A DNA stretch of 14,754 nt from Firmicutes bacterium UBA994 (GCA_002292025.1 DBBC01000036.1:1-14754); one strand, 5' to 3'; positions 7,023-14,727 are shown, numbered from the stretch's first letter. Notes: generated from the letters alone by a model not told the origin. Program-made: numbers and translations.

Positions 7023-8480
7023 TTACCTCCAAACGGGCTGCCCACCAAAAGTAATAGTCTGCAGAAGCCTGCGCGCACGGTTGATGCCGGTTTCAGGCAA
7101 CGGCGCATAGTGCAACTCGGTAGCGAATGGTTCTAAGTTGCGTTCGATAATGGCCCAGCGCAAGAAGTCTACCGTGGCACGAGCGTTAGCTTCGTTATCT
7201 TGATCGCGCCACACCAACATCCATGTTATACCCACGATGGGATAGGCATTGTGCGCGATGGAGTTGGTGGGGTGCGTCATAAAAGAAGCGTCTTCCATGA
7301 TTACGGCTGCGGCAGTAGTTGCTTCCACAGACGGGGGAACAAAGTTTCCTGCTCTGTTTTGCATATGCGCCACACTCATGTTGGCCCGTACAGCGTGAGC
7401 CAATTCCACATAACCAACGGCGCCTGGTATCTGCGATACCTGTGCCGCCACCCCGGCGTTGCCCGCACCGCCAATGGTAGTGCCGGGCCATCTGACAGTC
7501 GTGCCCTCGCCCACATCGCTTCGCCACTGGGTGCTGACCCGCGAAAGATAGTTGGTAAATATAAACGTCGTACCGCTAGAGTCGGAGCGCCGTACCAAAG
7601 TAATGGCTAGATCGGGCAGAGTGAGCGTGGGATTTAACAGCCTGATGGAGGGGTCATTCCAACGGGTTACCCGGCCGAGGTAGATGTCTGCCAGCGCACC
7701 CGGGGTTAAGCGCAACCCGCTCCCTACGCCAGGCAGGTTATAAACGACAGCTACTGCTCCCATCACCACCGGAATGTGCAGGACTTCGTTAGGACGAGCT
7801 TGAGCGTGCTGTTCGGTCGTGAGTGGCGCATCCGACCCGGCAAAAACGAATGTTCTGGCCAAAAGACCGCGAATCCCGGCACCCGAGCCTACAGAAGCGT
7901 ACTCGATTAACACGCGAGGACTCGTAACTGCTGCGTACTCCGTGATCAGACGAGTATATAGTGGGAAAGGGAAGCTAGCGCCGCCTGTCGCCATCCGCAA
8001 TTCACTCGTTACCGGGCTGCGTGTGCGCGCCTGCGTTGCACTTGTAACACGCACGGTGCGTTGAGCTTCGTCCCACTCCACGGTGGCACCGAGCGACTCG
8101 GCCACAAAACGCAGCGGAACCATCGTGCGTCCGGTGATGATCTGTGCTGGTTGGTCTAGCGTAACCGCACGCCCGCCCACAGTGGCATTTCTGCTGCCCC
8201 GGACGAGGATAATAGTGATGTTTCCTTGCTGGCCTGTCACCGTCTGCGTTGCTTCATCCCAAGTAACTGTTGCTCCTAGGGCCTCAAAGATCAGGCGCAA
8301 GGGAATCATAGTGCGCCCGCCGATAATCTGCGGCGCCACGTCTCCCCTGAGCTCCCGCCCGTCAAGCACGATCGAAATCGGCCTAGCATCGGCCTGTGCC
8401 ATCGCAGGCAACAACGAAACCAGTGTGGCTAAGCAAACAAAAACCGCAAGCGCACGCGTAAGTAGAGCATACTTCTTCAT
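7023..8480 (-). CDS. pstS: Phosphate-binding protein PstS fused to two copper-amine-oxidase-type stalk domains
   Basis: This is the secreted phosphate-capture subunit of the Pst importer. Residues 1-30 form a signal peptide (MKK, hydrophobic core, AMAQA cleavage). Two copies of the stalk domain related to the N-terminal domain of copper amine oxidase follow (about 34-90 and 91-146), each with the GRTMxPLRxxxExLGATVxWDE signature. The PstS domain (about 160-480) carries the phosphate-contact segments GASFPFPLY (167-175), GSGAGI (198-203), GSDAP (215-219), RSDSSGTT (298-305) and GNAGVA (340-345). At 485 residues it is much longer than ordinary PstS. No lipobox cysteine is seen, unusual for a Gram-positive PstS, so the stalk domains may provide wall attachment. 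ATG 8480 was chosen because GGGAGGTT lies 10 bases upstream and it begins the signal peptide; an in-frame ATG at 8525 lacks a ribosome binding site. Confidence 0.93.
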   Translation of the reverse strand: MKKYALLTRALAVFVCLATLVSLLPAMAQADARPISIVLDGRELRGDVAPQIIGGRTMIPLRLIFEALGATVTWDEATQTVTGQQGNITIILVRGSRNATVGGRAVTLDQPAQIITGRTMVPLRFVAESLGATVEWDEAQRTVRVTSATQARTRSPVTSELRMATGGASFPFPLYTRLITEYAAVTSPRVLIEYASVGSGAGIRGLLARTFVFAGSDAPLTTEQHAQARPNEVLHIPVVMGAVAVVYNLPGVGSGLRLTPGALADIYLGRVTRWNDPSIRLLNPTLTLPDLAITLVRRSDSSGTTFIFTNYLSRVSTQWRSDVGEGTTVRWPGTTIGGAGNAGVAAQVSQIPGAVGYVELAHAVRANMSVAHMQNRAGNFVPPSVEATTAAAVIMEDASFMTHPTNSIAHNAYPIVGITWMLVWRDQDNEANARATVDFLRWAIIERNLEPFATELHYAPLPETGINRARRLLQTITFGGQPVWR

Positions 8481-8542
8481 AAAAGAATTTAACCTCCCGT
8501 TAATTTTAAGTTGCTTATTCGCCATTTCGAGAGTAACACACG

Positions 8543-8571
8543 ATTGTTAAAGTAAGATTAAAGCGGTGCAA
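8543..8571 (-). promoter_or_regulatory. Candidate Pho-box direct repeats and weak promoter upstream of pstS
   Basis: On the minus strand CTTTAATC (8556-8563) and CTTTAACA (8545-8552) are direct repeats with an 11-base period, resembling the TTAACA repeats bound by PhoP of Bacillus. A degenerate third unit, GTGTTACT, lies at 8532-8539. A poor -35/-10 pair (TTGCAC 8566-8571, AACAAT 8543-8548, 17-base spacer) overlaps them, as might be expected of an activator-dependent promoter. The transcript would begin near 8536, downstream of the ATG at 8525 and upstream of the chosen start at 8480. Confidence 0.35.
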
Positions 8572-8608
8572 ATTTTGCTAAGAGCAGACGCAAGCACAAT
8601 GAACACGC

Positions 8609-8725
8609 ACGTCTTTTTGACGTTCGCGCAGGAGATAATCACTCTGTATGCAGTCACCATCGCTCCTGCGACATGTACCGTCAGCCACACGCCTGCGACC
8701 GAGCGGCGATGTGTGCGCTGCTGAC
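8609..8725. other. Cluster of three inverted repeats upstream of pstS, function unknown
   Basis: The gene-free stretch 8481-8944 holds three neighbouring inverted repeats: ACGTC-TTTTT-GACGT (8609-8623), CGCAGGAG (8627-8634) with CTCCTGCG (8663-8670), and GTCAGC-CACAC (8680-8690) with GTGTG (8711-8715) and GCTGAC (8720-8725). The last could form a two-part stem with a small inner GCC/GGC helix. Short minus-strand open frames (8547-8802) cross the region but have no convincing start or recognisable protein. It matches no riboswitch family I recognise. Apart from the Pho-like repeats (8543-8571) and the terminator (8811-8844), nothing else is seen in the gap. Confidence 0.35.
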
Positions 8726-8810
8726 ACCCTCTCCTTAAATAGGCGACAGCCTTGACGTTTTTTGGCTGAGACAGCAATAATCGGGCGAGCTAAATGTCGC
8801 ATGGCAGACG

Positions 8811-8844
8811 AAAAAAGAGCGACAGGTATCCCCTGTTGCTCTTT
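8811..8844 (-). terminator. Rho-independent terminator of the GGDEF/HD-GYP gene
   Basis: Read on the minus strand, AAAGAGCAACAGG (8832-8844) and CCTGTCGCTCTTT (8814-8826) form a 13-bp stem with one non-canonical pair and a 5-base loop, running directly into a T-rich tract TTTTTTCGTC. It lies about 100 bases beyond the stop codon at 8945. It should separate the c-di-GMP gene from the pst operon. Confidence 0.75.
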
Positions 8845-8944
8845 GGGGCACAGTCCCCCTGTGAACGACTCTTCTCGTCACTTCGGCCATGTGGAGGGTG
8901 AGCTGCCGAGCGGCCTAGCTACTCCCTGGAATACATGCGTTTGG

Positions 8945-11128
8945 TTAAAGAGCGGCGACAAAAACATCCACAAGATAAGGGTCAAATTGGGTACCGGCGC
9001 ACCTTTTTAGTTCTAGGGCGGCATCCTGCACTGTCATGGCCTTGCGGTAGGGACGGTCGGATGTCATAGCGTCATAGGCGTCGGCAATGGCGACTATGCG
9101 GCAAGCCAATGGGATGTCATGCCCGGAGAGACCCTGCGGGTACCCTTGGCCGTCCCACCACTCGTGGTGCTTAAAAATAAAATCAGCTACTCGCGTTAAC
9201 TCGGGGGAAGACATAGCTATACGATAACCTATCTCGCAATGGCGTTTCATTTCCTGCCTTTCTTCGGGGTCTAGCGGCCCAGGTTTGCGCAGTATGCTGT
9301 CTGCCACACCCACCTTGCCGATATCGTGAAACTTCGCAAACAAGATGAGGTCAAACATTTCCCCCTCGGAGTAACCTACCGCCCGAGCTAGGCTGACAGC
9401 CAGCTCTCCCATGCGCTCCACGTGCTCATGCGTTTCGAAGTTCTTGCTTTGCAACGCCCCCATCAGCACATGGACAATGCTGCTGCGGCTGCTTTGCTTC
9501 TGCAGCAGCTTCTCGCGGTACATGTGGTCGTCTGCCTCTTTGTAGAGAGCATAAACCCCACCGCCATACTCGATAGCGGTCTTGCAGCCAAAGGAAACAC
9601 TGAGTGGATACGGGACAGTGTGAGAGTTGTGCTCGGCAATGGCGCTTTCTAACACAGCAACACATCGTTCCGCTTGGGCGAGCTCTGCATCGGGGATGAT
9701 CATCACAAATTCATCCCCGCCGATGCGAGCGCATACTGCGCCATCCGGCGCGTGCTCTTCTAACAGGCGTGCGACTGCGCGCAACAGCTCGTCTCCTGCC
9801 ACGTGGCCAAACGTGTCGTTAATCAGCTTTAGCCCATTCACGTCAGCTACGATGATGGCGGGGGAAACCACCCCTTCTGCCAACACCTTCTCAAAGTAGT
9901 GGCGGTTGTACAGGCCGGTGAGCGAGTCGTGCCAGTACAGATACTCCCTCGCCTCCTGTACACTCCTTCTCTCTGTCACGTCACGCATCAGCAGGAGCAT
10001 GGCCGCTTCGCCCTCATAGTCTATATGCGTCCCATAGATCTCCAGCCACATGGCGGTGCCGTCCAAGCGTAAGCACTGATACTCGGCCGTTACGTCTTTC
10101 CCTTCTCTGATGCTCAAAAAATCACTGAGTGCTCTATCCAGCGAGCCGGGATGCAGTAAGCTACGAGCATTCACTATAGCTTCTCCCGGCTTAGCTTGCA
10201 GCCCAAACATCTTGGCGGCGGACGCATTCCAAAACACAATATCCCCGCAAAAACTCACGATGGCCATGCCTTCGAGCAAGTGCTCCACCAGTGAGCGATA
10301 GCGTTGCTCACTCGCGTGCAAAGACTCCATGGTGCGCAACTGATCTTCAATATCGGTAGCGATAGACAATACGCCTTTTTTGTCTCCCCCCAGCGGGATG
10401 CGCCGCTCACGCAGCAACTTGCGCCTTCTTTGGCCGCTCCTTTCTAGGGAAAGGACTTGATGTACAAGCGTTTCACCGCGCGCTAGCTGTGCTAGATGCT
10501 TATCTACCAGATGCAAATGTTCCGCTGGTACAAACCGGCGCACATTGACGCCGATGAGTTCCTCGCGTTCATACCCTAAGGACTGACAATAGGCTTCATT
10601 CGCGTCCAAAATATTGCCGTTTAGGTCTTCAACTATGATTTTATCAGGAGAGAGCTCAAAGAGATGGCGATACTGCGTCTCGCGGTTTAATAACTCTATT
10701 TCCGTGAGCTTACGCCGGGTAACGTCTGTAACAAACCCTTCGATGTACATAAGCTGGCCGTTGTCGAACACGCCGCGGCCGCGCTCCCACATCCAACGAA
10801 CGTCCCCGGCGGCGGTGATGATACGGTACTCGACCTCTATCGGGAGACCTTGCGCAAGGCGAGCCTGATTGCCCACCCATTCGCGGTGCTCCGGGTGGAT
10901 GATGTCGTTGTAGGCTAACTGCTTGTTATCGATAAAGGCCTCGGGCGGGTAGCCGGTTATCTCTGTCACGCCATCGCTCATGTAGAGCATAGTCCACTCA
11001 GGGTCATTGGCACAACGATACACAAAGCCCGGTAGATTATTGATGAGCGTGTTCAAAGTGCGCTGAGTCTTCCACAGCGTAGCCTCAAGGCGCCTCTCTC
11101 GGCTAGACCTCTGCCCTAATATCCTCAT
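8945..11128 (-). CDS. Triple-PAS GGDEF/HD-GYP cyclic-di-GMP turnover protein
   Basis: This is a 727-residue soluble protein, with no membrane span or signal peptide. Three PAS-type sensor modules occupy about 25-142, 150-265 and 275-390; the first resembles the PAS_3 fold. A GGDEF domain (about 398-545) follows with an intact RIGGDEF active site (GGDEF 470-474), so diguanylate cyclase activity is plausible. The usual RxxD inhibitory site just upstream is absent (HAPD). The C-terminal HD-GYP domain (about 555-727) keeps HDIGK (601-605), HHEWWDGQGYP (654-664) and the DAYDAMTSDRPYR tail, the metal-binding pattern of active c-di-GMP phosphodiesterases. The protein could therefore make and degrade c-di-GMP in response to cytoplasmic signals, possibly redox, oxygen or a ligand. 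ATG 11128 was preferred because GAGGTG (11136-11141) lies 7 bases upstream; the in-frame GTG at 11143 overlaps that site. Confidence 0.92.
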   Translation of the reverse strand: MRILGQRSSRERRLEATLWKTQRTLNTLINNLPGFVYRCANDPEWTMLYMSDGVTEITGYPPEAFIDNKQLAYNDIIHPEHREWVGNQARLAQGLPIEVEYRIITAAGDVRWMWERGRGVFDNGQLMYIEGFVTDVTRRKLTEIELLNRETQYRHLFELSPDKIIVEDLNGNILDANEAYCQSLGYEREELIGVNVRRFVPAEHLHLVDKHLAQLARGETLVHQVLSLERSGQRRRKLLRERRIPLGGDKKGVLSIATDIEDQLRTMESLHASEQRYRSLVEHLLEGMAIVSFCGDIVFWNASAAKMFGLQAKPGEAIVNARSLLHPGSLDRALSDFLSIREGKDVTAEYQCLRLDGTAMWLEIYGTHIDYEGEAAMLLLMRDVTERRSVQEAREYLYWHDSLTGLYNRHYFEKVLAEGVVSPAIIVADVNGLKLINDTFGHVAGDELLRAVARLLEEHAPDGAVCARIGGDEFVMIIPDAELAQAERCVAVLESAIAEHNSHTVPYPLSVSFGCKTAIEYGGGVYALYKEADDHMYREKLLQKQSSRSSIVHVLMGALQSKNFETHEHVERMGELAVSLARAVGYSEGEMFDLILFAKFHDIGKVGVADSILRKPGPLDPEERQEMKRHCEIGYRIAMSSPELTRVADFIFKHHEWWDGQGYPQGLSGHDIPLACRIVAIADAYDAMTSDRPYRKAMTVQDAALELKRCAGTQFDPYLVDVFVAAL

Positions 11129-11145
11129 TGCACTGCACCTCACAA

Positions 11146-11164
11146 CTTTATTCGCCTTTATTCG
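11146..11164. repeat. Short tandem repeat in the leader of the c-di-GMP gene
   Basis: CTTTATTCGC and CTTTATTCGA stand head to tail with a 10-base period. On the minus strand this gives two CGAATAAAG units just before the ribosome binding site. They could contain -10-like AATAAA hexamers or bind a regulator. Confidence 0.4.
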
Positions 11165-11170
11165 ACGCGC

Positions 11171-11256
11171 ATTCCGCCAATCCTGCGTGTCAGATGACGA
11201 TCAATTTTTTGACCCGGATTAACGTTTTGCAGGGATACTAGTTAGTTTGGCGGAAT
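11171..11256. promoter_or_regulatory. Divergent control region with a perfect 10-bp inverted repeat
   Basis: ATTCCGCCAA (11171-11180) and TTGGCGGAAT (11247-11256) are perfect inverted copies 66 bases apart, between the divergent c-di-GMP and peptidase genes. A weak plus-strand promoter, TTGACC (11209-11214) and GATACT (11234-11239) with a 19-base spacer, lies between them, and its start point would fall at the right-hand arm. The arrangement suits paired operator half-sites or DNA looping. The regulator is unknown. Confidence 0.4.
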
Positions 11257-11313
11257 ATATGAGTATAGGGGTATTGCCTCGATTTTTACTTAAATCTACT
11301 GGGAGGCGATTAA

Positions 11314-13101
11314 ATGACAGTGCAGTTTACCCGCGCAGAAGTACCCGCGCAAGAAACGTGGAACGTCGACGACATTTTCCCTGCGCCAGAGGCTTGGGAA
11401 CAGGCACTAGGAGAATTAACAGTGCTGGTAGCCAATGTATCCCAATACAAAGGGCGACTACATGAGGGGCCAAAATCACTGTTAGCGTGCTTCCTCGCGC
11501 AAGAAGCACTGCAACAGCATGCGGCGAAGGTTTTCGCCTACGCCGCGCTAAACCTTGCGGCAGACGGCACCAACCCGCTCTACCAATCCATGGCCGGTAA
11601 AGCCGGAGCCTCCGGCGCAGAGGTACAGGCGCAGACGTCTTTTATGCAGTCTGAGGCACTCAGCCTGCCAGACGGTAGCCTACAGCAATATCTACGGGAC
11701 GAACCAGATCTTGCGCCCTTCCAGATAACCATAGGGAAATGGATCGAAAAGAAGCCCCATATGCTCAGTGCCGGGACCGAGCAGGCGCTAGCCGCACTCG
11801 GCGAGGTGCTCGGCTCACCGGTCGAGGTGTACGAGCGATCTCGCACGGCTGATCTGAAGTTTAATTCGGTAATAGACAGCGAAGGCCGGGTCTACCCCAT
11901 GTCCTTGGGCCGGCACGAGTCGGCAGCCGACCTCACTTTACGCCGTAATGCTTATGCTGAGTTAAATCGCGGTTTAACGCCGTATCTTAACACCTACGGC
12001 ACCACATGGGGGACTGAAGTCAAGAAGAATGTAGCACTGGCCAAACTGCGCGGGTATAAATCAGCTGTGCACATGCTTACCGACCAGCAAGAAGTAACCA
12101 CTGAGATTTATCACAATATCCACGACGTCATCCTCACTGAACTGGCCCCGCATATGCGTAAGTACGCACGGTTGCGCAAGCGTGTATTGGGGCTAGAACA
12201 GATGCTGTACTGCGATATCGAGGCGCCGCTTGACCCAAGCTTTAATCCTGAGACCAGTTATGACGAAGCGTGTGCAATCGTTCTGGCGAGCCTCAAGGTG
12301 CTGGGGCCGGAATACGCGCAGATTATGGAGGAGGGACTACACAACCGCTGGGTGGACCGGGCAGACAATGTGGGCAAGCGCACCGGCGCCTTCTGTAACT
12401 CTGTTTATGGCGTTCATCCCTATATCAGCATGACGTGGAGCAACCGCATGCGCAATGCCCTGACCTTAGCGCATGAGCTCGGTCACGCCGGGCAGGGAGT
12501 GCTAGCGCAAAGGTACCAGCGCCTAGCCAATACCCGCCCCACCATGTTCTTTATTGAAGCCCCGTCGACTATCAATGAGCTTTTAGTGGCCGACCATATT
12601 CTGGCGAGCAGCGTGAACCCACATATGCGCCGGTGGTTGCTCATGCAGCTGCTTATGACCTACCATCACAACTTTGTCCGCCACCTCATTGAGGGCGAAC
12701 TGCAGCGGCGGACGTATAAAATGGCGGAGCAGGGTCAACCCATTACCGCAGCTGTTCTTAACAAAGTCCAAGGTGAGATTCTGGACGAATTCTGGGGCGG
12801 CGAAGTGGTTATCGACGAGGGCGCAAAAATGGTCTGGATGCGCCAGGCTCACTACTACCGCGGCCTGTACCCGTATAGCTACGCCGCCGGTCTAACGATT
12901 GGCACCGCTGTAGCCAGAAAAATCCAAACAGAGGGCGCCCCTGTGGCTGCGCGCTGGGTTGAGGTCCTTAAAGCCGGCGGAACGCTTAAGCCGCTCGCGT
13001 TAGCGCAGATGGCAGGCGTCGACATGACTAGCAAACAGCCCATTCAAGACGCCGTCGCCTATGTCGGCACGCTCGTCGACGAAGTCGTAAAAAGCTTCTG
13101 A
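11314..13101 (+). CDS. pepF: M3 family oligoendopeptidase (PepF/M3B type)
   Basis: This is a cytoplasmic zinc metallopeptidase that cuts short peptides. The 595-residue length is normal for oligoendopeptidase F. The N-terminal part (about 10-200) is the helical substrate-enclosing domain. The catalytic M3 domain carries HELGH (H387, E388, H391) in LTLAHELGHAGQG, and the downstream EAPSTINE motif whose Glu415 is the third zinc ligand. The C-terminal YYRGLYPYSYAAGLTIG segment contains the substrate-binding tyrosines typical of the family. There is no signal peptide or membrane span. The ATG has GGGAGGCG 6-7 bases upstream. It stands alone: divergent from the c-di-GMP gene, with a hairpin repeat straight after its stop. 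Likely roles are general peptide recycling or degradation of cleaved signal peptides; the sequence does not decide between them. Confidence 0.93.
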   Translation: MTVQFTRAEVPAQETWNVDDIFPAPEAWEQALGELTVLVANVSQYKGRLHEGPKSLLACFLAQEALQQHAAKVFAYAALNLAADGTNPLYQSMAGKAGASGAEVQAQTSFMQSEALSLPDGSLQQYLRDEPDLAPFQITIGKWIEKKPHMLSAGTEQALAALGEVLGSPVEVYERSRTADLKFNSVIDSEGRVYPMSLGRHESAADLTLRRNAYAELNRGLTPYLNTYGTTWGTEVKKNVALAKLRGYKSAVHMLTDQQEVTTEIYHNIHDVILTELAPHMRKYARLRKRVLGLEQMLYCDIEAPLDPSFNPETSYDEACAIVLASLKVLGPEYAQIMEEGLHNRWVDRADNVGKRTGAFCNSVYGVHPYISMTWSNRMRNALTLAHELGHAGQGVLAQRYQRLANTRPTMFFIEAPSTINELLVADHILASSVNPHMRRWLLMQLLMTYHHNFVRHLIEGELQRRTYKMAEQGQPITAAVLNKVQGEILDEFWGGEVVIDEGAKMVWMRQAHYYRGLYPYSYAAGLTIGTAVARKIQTEGAPVAARWVEVLKAGGTLKPLALAQMAGVDMTSKQPIQDAVAYVGTLVDEVVKSF

Positions 13102-13138
13102 AGCAAAAGGAAGCAAAAGGGACGGAGCCTTTTGCTTC
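13102..13138. repeat. Hairpin-forming AAGCAAAAGG repeat after pepF
   Basis: Two tandem AAGCAAAAGG units (13101-13110, 13111-13120) are followed by GACGGAG and the complement CCTTTTGCTTC (13128-13138), giving an 11-bp stem with a 7-base loop directly behind the pepF stop. No proper U-run follows, so terminator function is uncertain. Pieces of the same element recur at the right edge of the window, indicating a dispersed intergenic repeat. Confidence 0.65.
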
Positions 13139-13231
13139 ACAAATCAGCCCGCGCAGCAGAGTGCGTCTAGGTAACGGCTGCAAACAGGCATCACAAGTCT
13201 AGGAGCGCCCCTTGCGCACGGTTAACTCGCG

Positions 13232-13258
13232 TTGCACCTGCTGCATAATAGCTATAAT
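13232..13258 (+). promoter_or_regulatory. Promoter of the OFA transporter leader
   Basis: A perfect TATAAT (13253-13258) has TTGCAC (13232-13237) upstream at a short 15-base spacing. The transcript would start near 13265, leaving about 230 bases before the chosen ATG at 13493. I see nothing to annotate in the preceding 13139-13231. Confidence 0.45.
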
Positions 13259-13274
13259 CAACCGGAAGGTCATC

Positions 13275-13327
13275 ACCATATCTTTGGTATCCCCGCGTTT
13301 AAGGCAAACGTCGCCTTGGAGGCGGGG
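13275..13327 (+). ncRNA. Structured 5' leader of the OFA transporter, unassigned
   Basis: A small hairpin ACCA-TATCTT-TGGT (13275-13288) is followed by an outer stem CCCCGC (13291-13296) with GCGGGG (13322-13327). Inside, AAGGC (13301-13305) can pair with GCCTT (13313-13317). Alternatively CGTTT (13296-13300) can pair with AAACG (13306-13310), placing AAGGC in the loop, where it could still pair with GCCTT as a pseudoknot. The compactness and the long untranslated leader suggest a regulatory RNA. It fits no riboswitch class I recognise; TPP, SAM, ZTP, fluoride, folate and c-di-GMP motifs were considered. Confidence 0.4.
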
Positions 13328-13492
13328 CTGTGCCGTTGCCTAGGTATTGTGCTGGAATAGGTGTAGCTGACTCCTAGTGTGGGTATATTCATGGCAAATT
13401 TCATGGTCTTGGCCTGCCTTGTGGCCTACGCGGCAGGTAAAGGGGTTATGAAGGCGAATCCATTGGACAGCACAGATTTTTGGAGGCGAAAC

Positions 13493-14716
13493 ATGATTAA
13501 GCATGGTTGGACGCGTCTAGTCATTGTCTTTGCGGGGTTTTTGCTATCCTTTTTGGCGGGGGTGGCCTACGCGTGGGGACCGATGGTGGTGCCGTTAGTC
13601 GAAAGGTTCGAATGGACAACAGCCCAAGCAGCTATGCCCTTTACTGTATTCTTTTTGGTCTTTGCCTTGGTTATGGTGCCGGCTGGGCGCCTGCAGGACA
13701 CAATCGGGCCTAAGAAGACTTGCCTGCTTGGGGCAGTTTTTATTCTGCTGGGGTTTGGCGGTGCTGCGCTGGTGGGAAGGTTCCCTACCCCATGGTGGCT
13801 GTTATTGACTTACGGCTTGGCCGGGGGGATTGGCTCAGGCACAATCTACGCCTGCGTCGCGCCGCCGGTACGCAAATGGTTCCCCGATAGGCCTGCATTC
13901 GCGATCTCTTGTGCCGTTATGGGTGTAGGGCTCGCCGGTACGGTGGTCGCGCCGCTCAAAGCGCGTTTTTTAATCCCAGCGTACGGCATAGAAGGAACTC
14001 TGTTGATGGTCGCAGCTGTCGGCTTTGCCATGTGTTTAGTGGCTGCTTGGATAATCCGGAACCCTGCTCCTAACCAAGTGCCAGCAGCAAAGGCCGTGCA
14101 GACTCGCAAGCAAGCGGCGGCACTAGTACCGGAGGCATCACCAGGCGAGCTCCTGCGCAAGCCTATGTTCTGGATAATGTGGCTGGCATTTGGGGTTGTC
14201 ATTGCCGGGGGCATGCTGTGCGCGGCACTGATTACGCCTTTCGGCCGGCTGGTGATGGGTCTTAGCGCGACTGAAGCCGCAACTGCTGTCGCCATCTTTT
14301 CTGGCTTCAACGGTTTCGGCAGGCCGCTGGCTGGGTACTTAAGCGACAGGTTTGGCACTGTCTTGGTGATGACTGTAAGCTTTACGATTCAAGCCGTGAC
14401 GCTGTTGTTATTTAATCTTATTGCGGTAAACTTGGCCACTCTGTTCTTGGCAGCGGCACTGGTGGGCTGGGGCCTAGCCGTTGTCTTGGCCACATTCCCT
14501 GCGCTCACTGCTGCTGCCTTTGGCACCAAACACCTCGGCGTAAATTATGGATTAGTCTTTACTGGGTTGGCTTTTGGCGCCTTTATGCCAGCGGTCGGTG
14601 CTGCCATTTATGATGCCACCAAAAGCTTTACCCCGGCCTTTTTGATAGCCGGGGGTTTAGCCACAATCGGAGTGGTGCTGTGTCTTGTCCTCAAGCGACA
14701 GCACAAACTTGCCTAG
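13493..14716 (+). CDS. Oxalate/formate antiporter-family MFS transporter
   Basis: This is a 407-residue major facilitator with 12 predicted membrane spans and a central cytoplasmic loop (about 190-220). The N-terminal segment FLAGVAYAWGPMVVPL and the loop GRLQDTIGPKK between helices 2 and 3, mirrored by GYLSDRFGTVLVM in the second half, are typical of the OFA family (OxlT/YhjX-like). Members exchange oxalate, formate, lactate, pyruvate or related carboxylates, and the substrate here is not determined. ATG 13493 was chosen because GGAGG (13482-13486) is 6 bases upstream and the following residues (MIKHGWTRLVIVFAGFLLSF) form a normal first helix. The frame stays open back to a GTG at 13379, adding 38 residues with a hydrophobic stretch, but that start lacks a good ribosome binding site. 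The long leader suggests regulated expression. Confidence 0.88.
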   Translation: MIKHGWTRLVIVFAGFLLSFLAGVAYAWGPMVVPLVERFEWTTAQAAMPFTVFFLVFALVMVPAGRLQDTIGPKKTCLLGAVFILLGFGGAALVGRFPTPWWLLLTYGLAGGIGSGTIYACVAPPVRKWFPDRPAFAISCAVMGVGLAGTVVAPLKARFLIPAYGIEGTLLMVAAVGFAMCLVAAWIIRNPAPNQVPAAKAVQTRKQAAALVPEASPGELLRKPMFWIMWLAFGVVIAGGMLCAALITPFGRLVMGLSATEAATAVAIFSGFNGFGRPLAGYLSDRFGTVLVMTVSFTIQAVTLLLFNLIAVNLATLFLAAALVGWGLAVVLATFPALTAAAFGTKHLGVNYGLVFTGLAFGAFMPAVGAAIYDATKSFTPAFLIAGGLATIGVVLCLVLKRQHKLA

Positions 14717-14727
14717 AAAACATCCGC

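Noticed and set aside
8083..8550. 155-codon plus-strand open frame opposite the pstS 5' part
   Set aside because: It mirrors the stalk-domain repeats on the other strand and has no independent support.
8752..8781. Plus-strand promoter-like TTGACG-18-AATAAT
   Set aside because: It points into the 3' end of an opposite-strand gene with no plus-strand gene or U-tailed terminator following. A small antisense RNA is possible but unsupported.
8547..8802. Two minus-strand open frames of 74-76 codons upstream of pstS
   Set aside because: They have Arg/Cys/His-rich unlikely proteins, run through the inverted-repeat cluster, and lack a suitably spaced ribosome binding site.
8526..8944. Known riboswitch (c-di-GMP or other) in the gap between the c-di-GMP gene and pstS
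   Set aside because: No conserved core of the c-di-GMP-I/II, cobalamin, TPP or SAM classes could be found on either strand.
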